64,000 bases of DNA from Aquibaculum sediminis (GTDB lineage Bacteria; Pseudomonadota; Alphaproteobacteria; Kiloniellales; DSM-21159), in NCBI RefSeq assembly GCF_040712085.1, contig NZ_JBFCVK010000004.1, positions 62,001-126,000 on the forward strand. The letters run 5' to 3'. Shown here in pieces: positions 1 through 8,744 of this stretch. Every line of letters begins with the position of its first letter. Positions within the stretch are counted from its first letter, which is position 1. The notes beneath the pieces are model-generated. The model was not told the origin of the DNA and searched no databases. It worked only from the letters and a program-made list of their open reading frames with translations. The translations under genes were made by a program, and so were the position numbers.

Positions 1-105
1 TTCCGTCTCTTCCTCGACACGGCCTCGGGCAAGCAGAGCAAGAGCGAAGAGTTCGATTTCGGGGACAACGAGTTCGTCCCCTGGCAGATCGGCGCGACCG
101 TGTAG
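1..105 (+). CDS. UxaA-family (altronate dehydratase-like) C-terminal end, partial
   Basis: Only the last 34 codons are inside the window; the frame runs from base 1 to a TAG at 103-105. The visible residues include ASGKQSKSE followed by NEFVPWQIGATV. This matches the conserved C-terminus of the large UxaA/altronate dehydratase domain (ASG-x-x-T/S-K-S-E, then E-F-V-P-W-x-x-G-A). Members dehydrate sugar acids such as altronate or galactarate to 2-keto-3-deoxy acids. The substrate cannot be read from this fragment. The next gene is an SDR dehydrogenase of the type that acts in sugar-acid breakdown, but it lies on the opposite strand. Confidence 0.75.
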   Translation, partial: FRLFLDTASGKQSKSEEFDFGDNEFVPWQIGATV

Positions 106-135
106 CGCAGGCTCTGCCTGGAATAGAGGACGACC

Positions 136-164
136 GGGCCCCGCAGATCCCCGCTGCGGGGCCC
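136..164 (+). terminator. Hairpin terminator behind the UxaA-family gene
   Basis: A perfect 11-bp stem (136-146 pairs with 154-164) closes a 7-nt loop, 31 bases after the UxaA stop codon. The stem is almost all G-C. The sequence after it is gaacttt, so the U-tract is weak. It sits between two convergent genes and may serve both directions. Confidence 0.65.
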
Positions 165-189
165 GAACTTTAAGTCGGTACCTAGTGGC

Positions 190-936
190 TTACCCGAGCC
201 AACCGCCATCGATCACCATGGCCTGGCCGGTGGTGAAGGAGGCTTCCTCGCTGGCGAGATATACCGCCAGCGCCGCGATCTCCTCCGCCTTGCCCAGCCG
301 GCCCATGGGCTGGCGCGCCACGAAAGTCGCCCGCACCTCCTCGGGATCGCCGCCCTGGCTGGCAATGCGCTCGTCCAGGGAGGGTGACTGCACCGTGCCC
401 GGGCAGATGGAGTTGCAGCGGATGCCCCGGCCGACGAAATCCGCCGCCACCGCCTTGGTCAGCCCGATCACCGCCGCCTTGCTGGCGCCATAGGCGAAGC
501 GGTTGGGCACGCCACGCAGGCTGGAGGCCACGGAGGCCACGTTGACGATGCTGCCGTGGCCCTGCTCCAGCATGGCGGGCAGGAAGGCCCGGATCATGCG
601 GTACATGGCCGCCACATTGAGGTCGAAGGAAAAGGCCCAATCCTCTTCCTCGCAGTCGAGAATGGTGCCGTGGTGCACGAAGCCGGCGCAGTTCATCAGC
701 ACGTCCAGCGCGCCCAGTCGTTCCGCCATCGCCTTGATCGCCTGCGGGTCGCGCACATCCAGCAGCGCCGTCTCGATGCCCGGCGCCTCGCCCGGCAGGC
801 TCGCCAGCTTGTCCGCGTTGATATCGGTCGCGATCACCCGCGCCCCTTCGGCAGCGAAGGCCAGCGCGGTCGCCCGCCCGATCCCCTGCGCCGCCGCCGT
901 CACCAGGCACACCTTACCGGCCAGCCGCTCACTCAT
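190..936 (-). CDS. SDR-family oxidoreductase (DHRS6/BDH2-like, possible 2-keto-3-deoxy-L-fuconate dehydrogenase)
   Basis: This 248-residue classical short-chain dehydrogenase has the cofactor loop AAAQGIGRA at about residues 14-22 and an Asp at residue 38 after the second strand, which favours NAD+. The catalytic residues are Ser135, Tyr149 and Lys153. The stretch around NRFAYGASKAAVIGLTKAVAADF closely resembles the BDH2/DHRS6 group, known as 3-hydroxybutyrate dehydrogenases or as 2-keto-3-deoxy-L-fuconate dehydrogenases in bacteria. An AAGGAG ribosome site precedes the ATG. Convergence with a UxaA-type dehydratase makes a sugar-acid role plausible, but the substrate is inferred only from the neighbourhood. 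Confidence 0.8.
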   Translation of the reverse strand: MSERLAGKVCLVTAAAQGIGRATALAFAAEGARVIATDINADKLASLPGEAPGIETALLDVRDPQAIKAMAERLGALDVLMNCAGFVHHGTILDCEEEDWAFSFDLNVAAMYRMIRAFLPAMLEQGHGSIVNVASVASSLRGVPNRFAYGASKAAVIGLTKAVAADFVGRGIRCNSICPGTVQSPSLDERIASQGGDPEEVRATFVARQPMGRLGKAEEIAALAVYLASEEASFTTGQAMVIDGGWLG

Positions 937-1063
937 GCTCGCTTCTCCTTCTGTGCGAATCGCTTACTTCCTGTCTAGCCACATCACCCGGGTCGGAAAA
1001 GCATCCACTTGCACCGGATGCCGGACGCGACGAAGCTGAACACAGCAAACAGGGGAGGCATCC

Positions 1064-2056
1064 ATGGCACGCTGGTTGACCGTCGGCGCGGCGCAACTCG
1101 GACCCATCGCGCGCGATGAAAACCGTCCCCAGGTGGTGGAACGCCTCATCGCCTTGTTGCATCAGGCCAAGGCCCAGGGCTGCGAACTGGTCGTCTTCCC
1201 CGAACTGGCACTCACCACCTTCTTTCCCCGCTGGTACTTCGAGAACCAGGCGGATGTGGATGCCTGGTTCGAGCGCGAGATGCCGGGGCCGCAGACCCGG
1301 CGCCTTTTCGACACTGCCGCGAAGCTCGGCCTGGGCTTTTCCATCGGTTACGCGGAACTGGTGGAGGAAGAGGGACGCACGCGGCGCTTCAACACGGCGA
1401 TCCTGGTCGATCCCCAAGGGAATATCGTCGGCAAGTACCGCAAGATTCACCTGCCCGGCCACGATCAGCACGAGCCCTGGCGCCAGTTCCAGCATCTGGA
1501 AAAGCGCTACTTCGAGACCGGCAACCTGGGATTCCGAGCCTTCGATGCCTTCAGCGGGCGGCTGGGCATGTGCATCTGCAACGACCGCCGCTGGCCGGAG
1601 ACCTACCGCGTCATGGGCCTGCAGGGCGTGGAAATGGTGCTGCTGGGCTACAACACGCCGGTGCACAACCCGCCGGCGCCGGAGCACGACGCCCTGGGCC
1701 TGCATCACAACCGCCTGGTCATGCAGGCCGGCGCCTACCAGAACGCCACCTGGGTGGTGGGCGTCGCCAAAGGCGGGAACGAGGAGGGCGTGCCGATGAT
1801 CGCCGGCACCCAGATCATCGCCCCCTCAGGGGAAACGGTGGCTCAGGCGGCAACCGAAGGCGACGAGCTGATTACCCACCGCTGCGACCTCGACCTCGGC
1901 CGCTCCTATCGCAGCAGCGTCTTCGACTTCGCCCGCCACCGCGAACCGCAGCACTACGGCCTGATCACCGCCACCAAGGGACCGGTGGAGCCAGAGGAGG
2001 CGCAGCGGCTGGATGCGTCCCTGGGATCGGGGATCACCCCGCGCGGCGGGGCATGA
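1064..2056 (+). CDS. N-carbamoyl-D-amino acid hydrolase (D-carbamoylase)
   Basis: This 330-residue nitrilase-superfamily amidase hydrolyses N-carbamoyl-D-amino acids to the D-amino acid, CO2 and ammonia; the same family also contains other carbamoylases. The Glu-Lys-Cys triad is visible: Glu47 in PELALTTFFPRW, Lys127 in KYRKIHLPG, and Cys172 in GMCICNDRRWPE. Both spacing and motifs match the Agrobacterium enzyme (E46/K126/C171). The ATG follows a strong GGGGAGG site (1051-1057). A 6-bp inverted repeat (1001-1006 and 1016-1021) lies upstream and could be an operator. The 3' end overlaps the convergent mesaconyl-CoA hydratase gene by 23 bases. No hydantoinase gene is present in the window. Confidence 0.88.
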   Translation: MARWLTVGAAQLGPIARDENRPQVVERLIALLHQAKAQGCELVVFPELALTTFFPRWYFENQADVDAWFEREMPGPQTRRLFDTAAKLGLGFSIGYAELVEEEGRTRRFNTAILVDPQGNIVGKYRKIHLPGHDQHEPWRQFQHLEKRYFETGNLGFRAFDAFSGRLGMCICNDRRWPETYRVMGLQGVEMVLLGYNTPVHNPPAPEHDALGLHHNRLVMQAGAYQNATWVVGVAKGGNEEGVPMIAGTQIIAPSGETVAQAATEGDELITHRCDLDLGRSYRSSVFDFARHREPQHYGLITATKGPVEPEEAQRLDASLGSGITPRGGA

Positions 2057-3092
2057 GCACCGTGTAGTCGAGGTCGAGGACCAGCGCGGGATCGGGGCGA
2101 CCCGCTTCGTCCTGGTCGGGGAAATCGGCGGCCCGGCGGTTCTTCAGGGCGAGCGTTCGCAGCCGCAGGGCGCCGAGATCGTTGCGTCCCGGCAGAGCCC
2201 ATTTCTCCAGCACTTCCGACCAGGCAAAGAGCGTATCGCCGGCAAAGGTCGGGGCAACGTGGCGCCCGCCGTTGATGGCAGCGATGCGGATCCCATTGGC
2301 CAGGCCGTTGAAGGAGAGCGCGCGTGCCATCGAAATGATGTGGCCGCCATAGACCAGGCGCCTGCCGAAACGCCCCTCTGAGGCCAGAAGCTGGTCGAAG
2401 TGCACCTTGGCGGTGTTCTGGTAGAGCCGGGTCGCCATCTGGTGCTCGGCCTCTTCCAGGGTCATACCGTCGCTGTGGTCGATGCGCTCGACCGGTGCAT
2501 AGTCCTCCCAGAGGTGGGGGCTGCCCGAGAGGCCCACGTCCCAGTCCCGCCCGTGCAGGCCCGTGGGCACCACCAGGTCCTCGGCTGCCACCAGCGGCGC
2601 AAGCTCGGGCACAACCGTCTCCGGCGCCGGGCTTTCCGGGTCCTGCTTGCGCACCAACACCCAGCGCTTGAAGCTCAGCACCGGCGCGCCGTCCTGCCGC
2701 CGGCCCAGCGTCTCGACATAGACGATGCCGCTGTCGCCGCTCGAGGTCTGCTTCAGGCCGATCACCCGGCTTTCGGCCGAGAGCGTGTCGCCGGCGTAGA
2801 CCGGGGCGAGGAAGCGGCAGTCGGCATAGCCCAGGTTGGCGACCGCGTTGAGCGAGACCTGCGGCACCGACTTGCCGAAGACCAGATGGAAGACCAGCAG
2901 ATCGTCCAGCGGCGCGGCTCTCAAGCCGTGGGACCGTGCGGCCTCGGCCGATGACTCCAGCAGGAAGCGCCCGCCGGTCAGCGCCAGGTAGAGCGCCGCA
3001 TCGCCCTCGGTCACGCTGCGCGGCGTCGGGTGGCGCAACACCTCTCCCAGGCGAAAATCCTCGAAGAAATTGCCGCTGTCGGTCTTGGCCAT
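2034..3092 (-). CDS. mch: Mesaconyl-CoA hydratase (MaoC family, ethylmalonyl-CoA pathway)
   Basis: This is a roughly 352-residue double hot-dog MaoC-type hydratase. It resembles mesaconyl-CoA hydratase, which interconverts mesaconyl-C1-CoA and beta-methylmalyl-CoA in the ethylmalonyl-CoA pathway of acetate assimilation. Family stretches visible are NFFEDFRLGEVLRHPTPR near the N-terminus, VYAGDTLSAESRVI and VYGGHIISMARALSFNGL. I start it at the ATG at 3092, which follows the upstream stop codon by four bases. An in-frame ATG at 3107 would overlap that stop and has GGAGG only three bases upstream, so it is possible. The gene sits directly behind a malyl-CoA lyase/thioesterase gene, the expected partner. 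Confidence 0.85.
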   Translation of the reverse strand: MAKTDSGNFFEDFRLGEVLRHPTPRSVTEGDAALYLALTGGRFLLESSAEAARSHGLRAAPLDDLLVFHLVFGKSVPQVSLNAVANLGYADCRFLAPVYAGDTLSAESRVIGLKQTSSGDSGIVYVETLGRRQDGAPVLSFKRWVLVRKQDPESPAPETVVPELAPLVAAEDLVVPTGLHGRDWDVGLSGSPHLWEDYAPVERIDHSDGMTLEEAEHQMATRLYQNTAKVHFDQLLASEGRFGRRLVYGGHIISMARALSFNGLANGIRIAAINGGRHVAPTFAGDTLFAWSEVLEKWALPGRNDLGALRLRTLALKNRRAADFPDQDEAGRPDPALVLDLDYTVLMPRRAG

Positions 3093-3096
3093 GGCG

Positions 3097-3981
3097 TCAG
3101 TCCGCATCGGCCTCCAGTTCGGCGATGGCTTCCGCCAGGGCGACGCTGCGCTTTGCGGACTCCACATGCAGGTTCTCGACCAGCTTGCCGTCGAGCACCA
3201 CCACGCCCTTGCCTTCGGCGACGGCGGCGGCATGGGCCTCGATGATGCGATGCGCCTGGGCTACCTCCTCGGCGGAGGGGGCGAAGACCTCGTTGGCCTT
3301 GGCCAGCGTCTTGGGGTGGATCAGGGTCTTGCCGTCGAAACCGAGCTGCTTGCCCTGCAGGCAGTGGGCAGCGAAACCCTCCGCGTCATCGAGATCGAGG
3401 TGGACGCCGTCGACGATCGCCAGACCGTGGGCGCGCGCCGCCAGAACGCAGAGCGAGAGCGAGGTGAGCACGGGCAGGCGCTCCGGCGTGTGCGCGGCGT
3501 TGAGATCCTTCACCAGGTCGGAGGTGCCCATGACGAGGCAGGTCAGCCGCTTGGACGCGCCGGCAATCTCGTCGGCGCGCAGAATGCCGAGCGGCGTTTC
3601 CATCATGCACATGATGCCCAGACTCTCGGGCGCGCCGGCCTGCACCATCAGGGCCTCGGCCTCCTGCACCATGGCGGCGGACTCCACCTTGGGCAGCAGC
3701 AGCGCGTTCGCTCCGGCCGCGGCCAGCGCCGCGATGTCGTCGCGCCCCCACTCGCTGTCCAGACCATTGGTCCGCACCACGATCTCGCGCCGTCCGTAGC
3801 CGCCGGCGCGCAGGGCCTCGACGATGTTCTCGCGCGCCTGGGCCTTGGTGTCCGGCGCCACCGCGTCTTCCAGATCGAGAATGAGCGCATCGGCCGGCAG
3901 GCTGCGCCCCTTCTCCAGCGCGCGGGTGTTGCTGCCGGGCATGTAGAGCATGGAGCGGCGCGGACGGGCATTCTTGAGCAT
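3097..3981 (-). CDS. mcl2: HpcH/HpaI-family CoA ester lyase, probable (3S)-malyl-CoA thioesterase
   Basis: The 294-residue protein is of the CitE/HpcH type: a TIM barrel with RSMLYMPGSNTRALEKG at the N-terminus, ALILDLEDAVAP (metal-binding acidic residues), LLPKVESAAMV and MMETPLGILRADEI. In Rhodobacter a protein of this length and type (Mcl2) hydrolyses (3S)-malyl-CoA to malate and CoA. The longer Mcl1 is the true malyl/beta-methylmalyl-CoA lyase. Length and absence of Mcl1 features favour the thioesterase; a CitE-like lyase cannot be excluded. A GGGAGGA site precedes the ATG. It is the first gene of an operon with mesaconyl-CoA hydratase. Confidence 0.8.
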   Translation of the reverse strand: MLKNARPRRSMLYMPGSNTRALEKGRSLPADALILDLEDAVAPDTKAQARENIVEALRAGGYGRREIVVRTNGLDSEWGRDDIAALAAAGANALLLPKVESAAMVQEAEALMVQAGAPESLGIMCMMETPLGILRADEIAGASKRLTCLVMGTSDLVKDLNAAHTPERLPVLTSLSLCVLAARAHGLAIVDGVHLDLDDAEGFAAHCLQGKQLGFDGKTLIHPKTLAKANEVFAPSAEEVAQAHRIIEAHAAAVAEGKGVVVLDGKLVENLHVESAKRSVALAEAIAELEADAD

Positions 3982-4117
3982 GGAGTTCCTCCCTTGTTCG
4001 GAAGCGGCAGGCCGACAGCCGAAATTGGCACCTCACTCCCAAGCAAAAATGGCTATTGTCTGGGACCGCTGCGCCCGGCAGCTTGCGCTACCCCGTAACT
4101 GATTCGAAGCGAATGCC

Positions 4118-4978
4118 ATGAACGTGCTGTCCGTGCAATCCCATGTGGCCTACGGCTATGTCGGCAACCGTGCCGCCGTCTTTCCGCTGCAGCGGCTGGG
4201 TTTCGACGTCTGGGCGGTGAACACCGTCCAGTTCTCCAACCACACGGGCTACGGCTCCTGGACAGGCGAAGTCTTCTCGGCCGAGCATGTGCGCAACGTG
4301 ATCGACGGCATTTTCCAGCGCGTGGAACCCGCGGCCTGCGATGCCGTGCTGTCCGGCTATCTCGGCGATGCGGACCTGGGCGAAGCCATTCTCGAGACCG
4401 TGGCAAAGGTCCGCGCAGCACGTGGCGATGCGATCTACGCCTGCGACCCCGTGATGGGGGACGTTGGCCGCGGCATCTTCGTGCGTCCCGGCATTCCGGA
4501 GTTCATGCGTGAGCGCGCCCTGCCCGCGGCGGACATCGTCATTCCCAATCAGTTCGAACTCGAGCTGCTGACCGGCCACAAGGTCTCCACCCTGGAGACG
4601 GCGCTTTCCGCCGCGCGGGCCGTGCAGGCACGGGGACCGAAGATCGTCGTCATCACCTCGCTGCGTCATGAACGCACGCCAGACGATACGATCCAGATGC
4701 TGGCCGTCTCACCGGAGGGAGCCTGGCTGGTCTCCACGCCCTTCCTGCCGCTGGAGCCGCCGCCCAATGGTGCCGGGGACGCGGTGACGGCCCTCTTCCT
4801 GGCCCACTATCTGAAAAGCAACCGCTCCGTTCCCGAAGCACTCTCCGGCATGGCTGCGGCGATCTACGAGGTGATCGCCACCACCAACGCGGCGGGCACG
4901 CGCGAGCTGCAGTTCATCGCCGCCCAGGAAGGTCTGGTCAGGCCCAGGCGCAGCTTTAGAGCAGAGCCCGTGACCTGA
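4118..4978 (+). CDS. pdxY: Pyridoxal kinase
   Basis: This 286-residue ribokinase-fold kinase phosphorylates pyridoxal (vitamin B6 salvage) to pyridoxal 5'-phosphate. The N-terminus MNVLSVQSHVAYGYVGNRAA is characteristic of PdxY/PdxK. FSNHTGYGSWTG is the substrate loop, CDPVMGD lies at about 109-115, and NGAGDAV carries the catalytic Asp221. The anion-hole segment is N-G-A-G-D rather than the commoner G-T/V-G-D, a mild variation. It is divergent from the ethylmalonyl-CoA pair across a 136-base spacer and convergent with eutH, separated by only 16 bases. Confidence 0.9.
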   Translation: MNVLSVQSHVAYGYVGNRAAVFPLQRLGFDVWAVNTVQFSNHTGYGSWTGEVFSAEHVRNVIDGIFQRVEPAACDAVLSGYLGDADLGEAILETVAKVRAARGDAIYACDPVMGDVGRGIFVRPGIPEFMRERALPAADIVIPNQFELELLTGHKVSTLETALSAARAVQARGPKIVVITSLRHERTPDDTIQMLAVSPEGAWLVSTPFLPLEPPPNGAGDAVTALFLAHYLKSNRSVPEALSGMAAAIYEVIATTNAAGTRELQFIAAQEGLVRPRRSFRAEPVT

Positions 4979-4994
4979 CCCCTGACCGTTTCCC

Positions 4995-6227
4995 CTACTC
5001 CGCCGGCTGTGGCTGAACCTTCCCGGCAAGGGCGGCGTCTTCCGCCGCCAGGGCTTCCGCCTTGGGCACCGAGAGCCAGACGGCGAGCATGAAGCCGCAG
5101 GCGCCGCCCAGGAGCTTGCCCAGCAGCAGCGGCAGGATGATCGTCGGCTGGAAATTGGCCGCGAAGGCCAGGTGATCGCCGAAGGCAAAGGCCGCGCAGA
5201 CGGCAAAGGCAATGGCCAGCACCTTGTCGCGCGGCTGCATGCGCTCGATCAGGCGGTACATGGCAATGATGTTGGCAATCGCGGCCAGCAGCCCCGCCGC
5301 GCCCTCCGGCGAAACACCGATGCGTGAGCCGATGGCCTCCATCGGGCGAGCCAGATACTTGGTCAGCAGATAGACCATCGGGAAGGCACCGGCGAGCATG
5401 ATGCCGATGTAGCCCGCGATCTCCAGCGCACGGAACTGATCCTCCTCGTCAGCGATGATCGGGTCGAAGCCCCAGCCGCCAAAGAGGGTGGAGAAGAGGC
5501 CGGTGAAGTACTCGACGATGGAGAAGGCCAGCACCAGGGTGATGCCGGCATACATGATGCGCCCGAACCAGAGGAAACCGGCAATCATCGCGTCAGGCGC
5601 GAAGCGCAGGCCCACGGCAATCGCGACACAGAAGACGATCAGCGGCAGAAGATTGCGCAGGATATCGCCGATGGTGAGCATCATCTCGTAGCTCGCCGCG
5701 CTGCTGGCGGAGATGTCAGGACGGACATTCAGGCCGACCAGCGCGATCAGCACGCAGGTGATGAAGACACCCACCGGCACGCTGAGAATGCCGGACATGA
5801 TCCCCAGCGCCATGTACTTGTGGTCGGACTTGGCCAGCATCGCCAGGCCGACGGGGATGGAAAAGATGATGGTCGCGCCGGCCATGTAGCCGACCACGGC
5901 CGCCATGATCCATGCATCCCGACTGCCGGCCAGCGCATCGGCCAACTGATAGCCGCCCATGTCCACGGCGATAAGCGTCGTGGCCGCGATCGCCGGATCG
6001 GCGCCGATGGCCGCGAAGACCGGCCCGGCAACGACGCGGATGAACTCCGAGAGATAGGGAATCGAGGCCATGATGCCCGCCACCGGAATGAAAATCGGTC
6101 CGATGGAATGCAGGCCCTCAATGAACTCCTTGCCCAGCCCGCTTTCCGAATCCCGGATCGAGGCGATCGCCCCGGCGACCGCGCAGGCCATGATGATGTA
6201 GATGACGAAGGTACCGATCTGTTCCAT
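4995..6227 (-). CDS. eutH: EutH-family ethanolamine transporter/permease
   Basis: This 410-residue polytopic inner-membrane protein has about ten hydrophobic segments and the EutH family signatures: IPVAGIMASIPYLSEFI, AVDMGGYQLADALAG and FAFGDHLAFAANF. In enteric bacteria EutH helps ethanolamine cross the membrane. No ethanolamine ammonia-lyase or microcompartment genes are in the window, so the substrate here may be ethanolamine or a relative. It lies 57 bases behind a dimethylglycine-dehydrogenase-like gene on the same strand, with a GAGGGGA site before the ATG. This fits a three-gene operon led by the kinase gene at 9646. The C-terminus (roughly the last 35 residues) is a polar tail. Confidence 0.9.
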   Translation of the reverse strand: MEQIGTFVIYIIMACAVAGAIASIRDSESGLGKEFIEGLHSIGPIFIPVAGIMASIPYLSEFIRVVAGPVFAAIGADPAIAATTLIAVDMGGYQLADALAGSRDAWIMAAVVGYMAGATIIFSIPVGLAMLAKSDHKYMALGIMSGILSVPVGVFITCVLIALVGLNVRPDISASSAASYEMMLTIGDILRNLLPLIVFCVAIAVGLRFAPDAMIAGFLWFGRIMYAGITLVLAFSIVEYFTGLFSTLFGGWGFDPIIADEEDQFRALEIAGYIGIMLAGAFPMVYLLTKYLARPMEAIGSRIGVSPEGAAGLLAAIANIIAMYRLIERMQPRDKVLAIAFAVCAAFAFGDHLAFAANFQPTIILPLLLGKLLGGACGFMLAVWLSVPKAEALAAEDAALAGKVQPQPAE

Positions 6228-6284
6228 GATCTTCCCCTCTCGCCTCCCTTGTCTTGTTTATGATCTTCGTGTCCCTGCGCCGGG

Positions 6285-8744
6285 TCAGGCTTTCACCTTC
6301 TCCAGCCGGGGGTCGTACAGCGGGCCGTCGTGCAGCCGGGCAGGAACCGCTTCATTGGCGACGACCAGTTCATAGCGCCCCGATCCCACGAAGGCGTCAT
6401 CGACTCCTGCAGGATGGTTGACGTAGCCGTAGCCGACGGGACGACCGATGGTGTAGCCGAAGCCGCCGCTGGTCAGATAGCCCACCGACTCACCGTCGCG
6501 CAGGATTGTTTCCCGCCCCAGCAGCACCACCGCGGGATCTTCGGTGGTGAAGCCCATCAGCGTGCGGCGCAGCGGCTGCTGCACCGCCTGCTCGCAGGCA
6601 TCGCGCCCCAGGAAGGGTCGGCCGCTGCGCAGTTTCACCGCCCAGCCGAGCCCAGCCTCGAAGGGATTGTCATTGGGCGTGATGTCGGAGCCCCAGGCCC
6701 GATAGCCCTTCTCCAGGCGCAGGGACTCCAGTGCGCGGTAGCCCACGGGACGCAGCTCGCAGGCAAACCCGGCGGCCATCAACGCGTCGAAGACCTCCGC
6801 CGTGCCCTCCAGCGGCACATGCAGTTCCCAGCCGAGTTCGCCGACATAGGTCACGCGCAGCGCCCGCACGCTCACGCCGGCGATGGTGAATTCGCGCAGA
6901 TGGCCGAAGGGAAAGGCGGCGGTTCCGACATCCGCATCGGTTACGGCCGCCAGGACCTCCCGGGCGCGCGGGCCCATGAGCGACAGCGTACCCCAGGCCT
7001 CGGTGACGTCGAGCAGCGCAGCATCGGCCCCGCTGGGGATGTGGTCGCGGATCCAGGCGAAGTCGTGGGTCCGGAAACCGGTGCCCGTCACGATATAGAA
7101 GTGATCCTCGGCCAAGCGCCCGACCGTCAGATCGCACTCGATGCCGCCGCGGCTGGTGAGCATCTGTGTGTAGGTGAGGCGCCCCACCGGACGGGTGACG
7201 TCGTTGGCGCAGATGTAATCGAGCGCGGCCAGCGCGTCGCGCCCCTTGAGTTCGAACTTGGCGAAGGAGGACTGATCGAAGAGGCCTACTTTCTGGCGGA
7301 CATGGGCGTGCTCCTCACCCACCGCCTCGAACCAGTTCTGCCGGCCCATCGTGGGGCGATCAACGGGCTCCACACCCGGCGGTGCGAACCAGTTCGGCCG
7401 CTCCCACCCCAGCTTCGAGCCGAAGACGGCATTGTGGGCCTTGAGCCGTTCGTAGAGCGGCGAGACGATGTAGGGACGACCGCTTTCATACTCCTCGAAG
7501 GGAAAGCCGATGGCGTAGTGCTTGCCGTAGGCCTCCAAGGTCCGTTCCTTCACCCAAGTGCGGTCGTGGTGCAGGTCAGCGAAGCGCCGGATGTCCACCA
7601 CCCAGAGATCGAGCGGCGCCTCGCCGCGCATGATCCATTCCGCCAGCGCCCAGCCAGCCCCGCCGCCGGCAGCGATGCCGAAGGCGTTGAAGCCGGCGCC
7701 GACGTACATGTTGGCGCACTCATGCGCCCGGCCGAGGATGAAGTTGCCGTCCGGGGTGAAGCTCTCCGGGCCGTTGATCATCTGCTTCATGCCCGCGGTG
7801 TTCAGGGCCGGCACCCGCTCCACCGCCTGGGTCATGTGCTGTTCGAAGTGATCGAAGTCGTCGTCGAATAGCTGGAATTCCCAGCGCTCAGGCACGTCGC
7901 CGCCGGGCAGCCCCGTATCCCAGGCCTGTGGATCGGGCTCATAGCCGCCCATCACAAGGCCCCCCACCTCCTCCTTGAAGTAGATGCGCCGGTCGGGATC
8001 GCGCACGGTGGGCGTGTCGGAGCGCAGCCCCTCGATGGCTTCGGTGACGATGTACTGATGCTTGACCGGTTGCAGTGGCACGGAGACCCCGGCCAGGGCG
8101 CCAAGCTGGCGCGCCCACTGGCCGGCGCAGTTCACCACCGTCTCGCAGGCGATCGGGCCCCGGTCGGTCTCCACGGCGGTGATCCGCGCGCCCTCCATGA
8201 CGAAGCCGGTGACCCGCACGCCTTCAAACAAGCGCGCGCCGTTCATTCTGGCGCCCTTGGCCAGGGAGGCGGTGATGTCCGAAGGGCTGGCCTGCCCGTC
8301 GCTGGGCAGCCAGGAGGCGCCGACCAGGTCCGAGGTGTCCATCAGCGGCCAGAGGCGCTTCACCTCCTCCGGCGAGATCAGGTGCATCTCCATGCCGAAG
8401 CTGCGCGCCGTGGTGGCCAGCCGCTGGTACTCGGCCCAGCGGTCCTCGTTGGTGGCCAGCCGCAGGCAGCCGGTCATCTTCCAGCCGGTTTCCAGACCCG
8501 TTTCCTCGTGGAGACGCCTGTAGAGATCGACCGAGTACTTGAGCACGCGGGTGATCGAGGCCGAGGAGCGAAGCTGGCCGACCAGCCCCGCCGCGTGCCA
8601 GGTCGAGCCCGAGGTCAACTGCCCCTGCTCCAGCAGCACCACATCCGCCTTATGGTCGCGGGCCAGATGATAGGCAGTGGAGCAGCCAATGATGCCGCCG
8701 CCGATGACGACAACCTGGGCGTGGGCGGGAAGGCTCTGAGTCAT
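6285..8744 (-). CDS. FAD-dependent oxidoreductase of the dimethylglycine/sarcosine dehydrogenase family with GcvT domain
   Basis: The protein has about 819 residues. Domains in order are an FAD-binding DAO domain (VVVIGGGIIG at 11-20), the FAO_M linker (roughly 375-430), a GCV_T folate-binding domain, and GCV_T_C at the end. His50 in GSTWHAAGL corresponds to the histidine that carries covalent FAD in mammalian dimethylglycine dehydrogenase. These enzymes oxidatively remove N-methyl groups and pass the one-carbon unit to tetrahydrofolate. The frame is open further upstream, but the ATG at 8744 overlaps the kinase stop (ATGA), which indicates translational coupling. With a choline-kinase-like gene before it and eutH after it, the substrate is probably a methylated amine or amino alcohol product. 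Confidence 0.85.
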   Translation of the reverse strand: MTQSLPAHAQVVVIGGGIIGCSTAYHLARDHKADVVLLEQGQLTSGSTWHAAGLVGQLRSSASITRVLKYSVDLYRRLHEETGLETGWKMTGCLRLATNEDRWAEYQRLATTARSFGMEMHLISPEEVKRLWPLMDTSDLVGASWLPSDGQASPSDITASLAKGARMNGARLFEGVRVTGFVMEGARITAVETDRGPIACETVVNCAGQWARQLGALAGVSVPLQPVKHQYIVTEAIEGLRSDTPTVRDPDRRIYFKEEVGGLVMGGYEPDPQAWDTGLPGGDVPERWEFQLFDDDFDHFEQHMTQAVERVPALNTAGMKQMINGPESFTPDGNFILGRAHECANMYVGAGFNAFGIAAGGGAGWALAEWIMRGEAPLDLWVVDIRRFADLHHDRTWVKERTLEAYGKHYAIGFPFEEYESGRPYIVSPLYERLKAHNAVFGSKLGWERPNWFAPPGVEPVDRPTMGRQNWFEAVGEEHAHVRQKVGLFDQSSFAKFELKGRDALAALDYICANDVTRPVGRLTYTQMLTSRGGIECDLTVGRLAEDHFYIVTGTGFRTHDFAWIRDHIPSGADAALLDVTEAWGTLSLMGPRAREVLAAVTDADVGTAAFPFGHLREFTIAGVSVRALRVTYVGELGWELHVPLEGTAEVFDALMAAGFACELRPVGYRALESLRLEKGYRAWGSDITPNDNPFEAGLGWAVKLRSGRPFLGRDACEQAVQQPLRRTLMGFTTEDPAVVLLGRETILRDGESVGYLTSGGFGYTIGRPVGYGYVNHPAGVDDAFVGSGRYELVVANEAVPARLHDGPLYDPRLEKVKA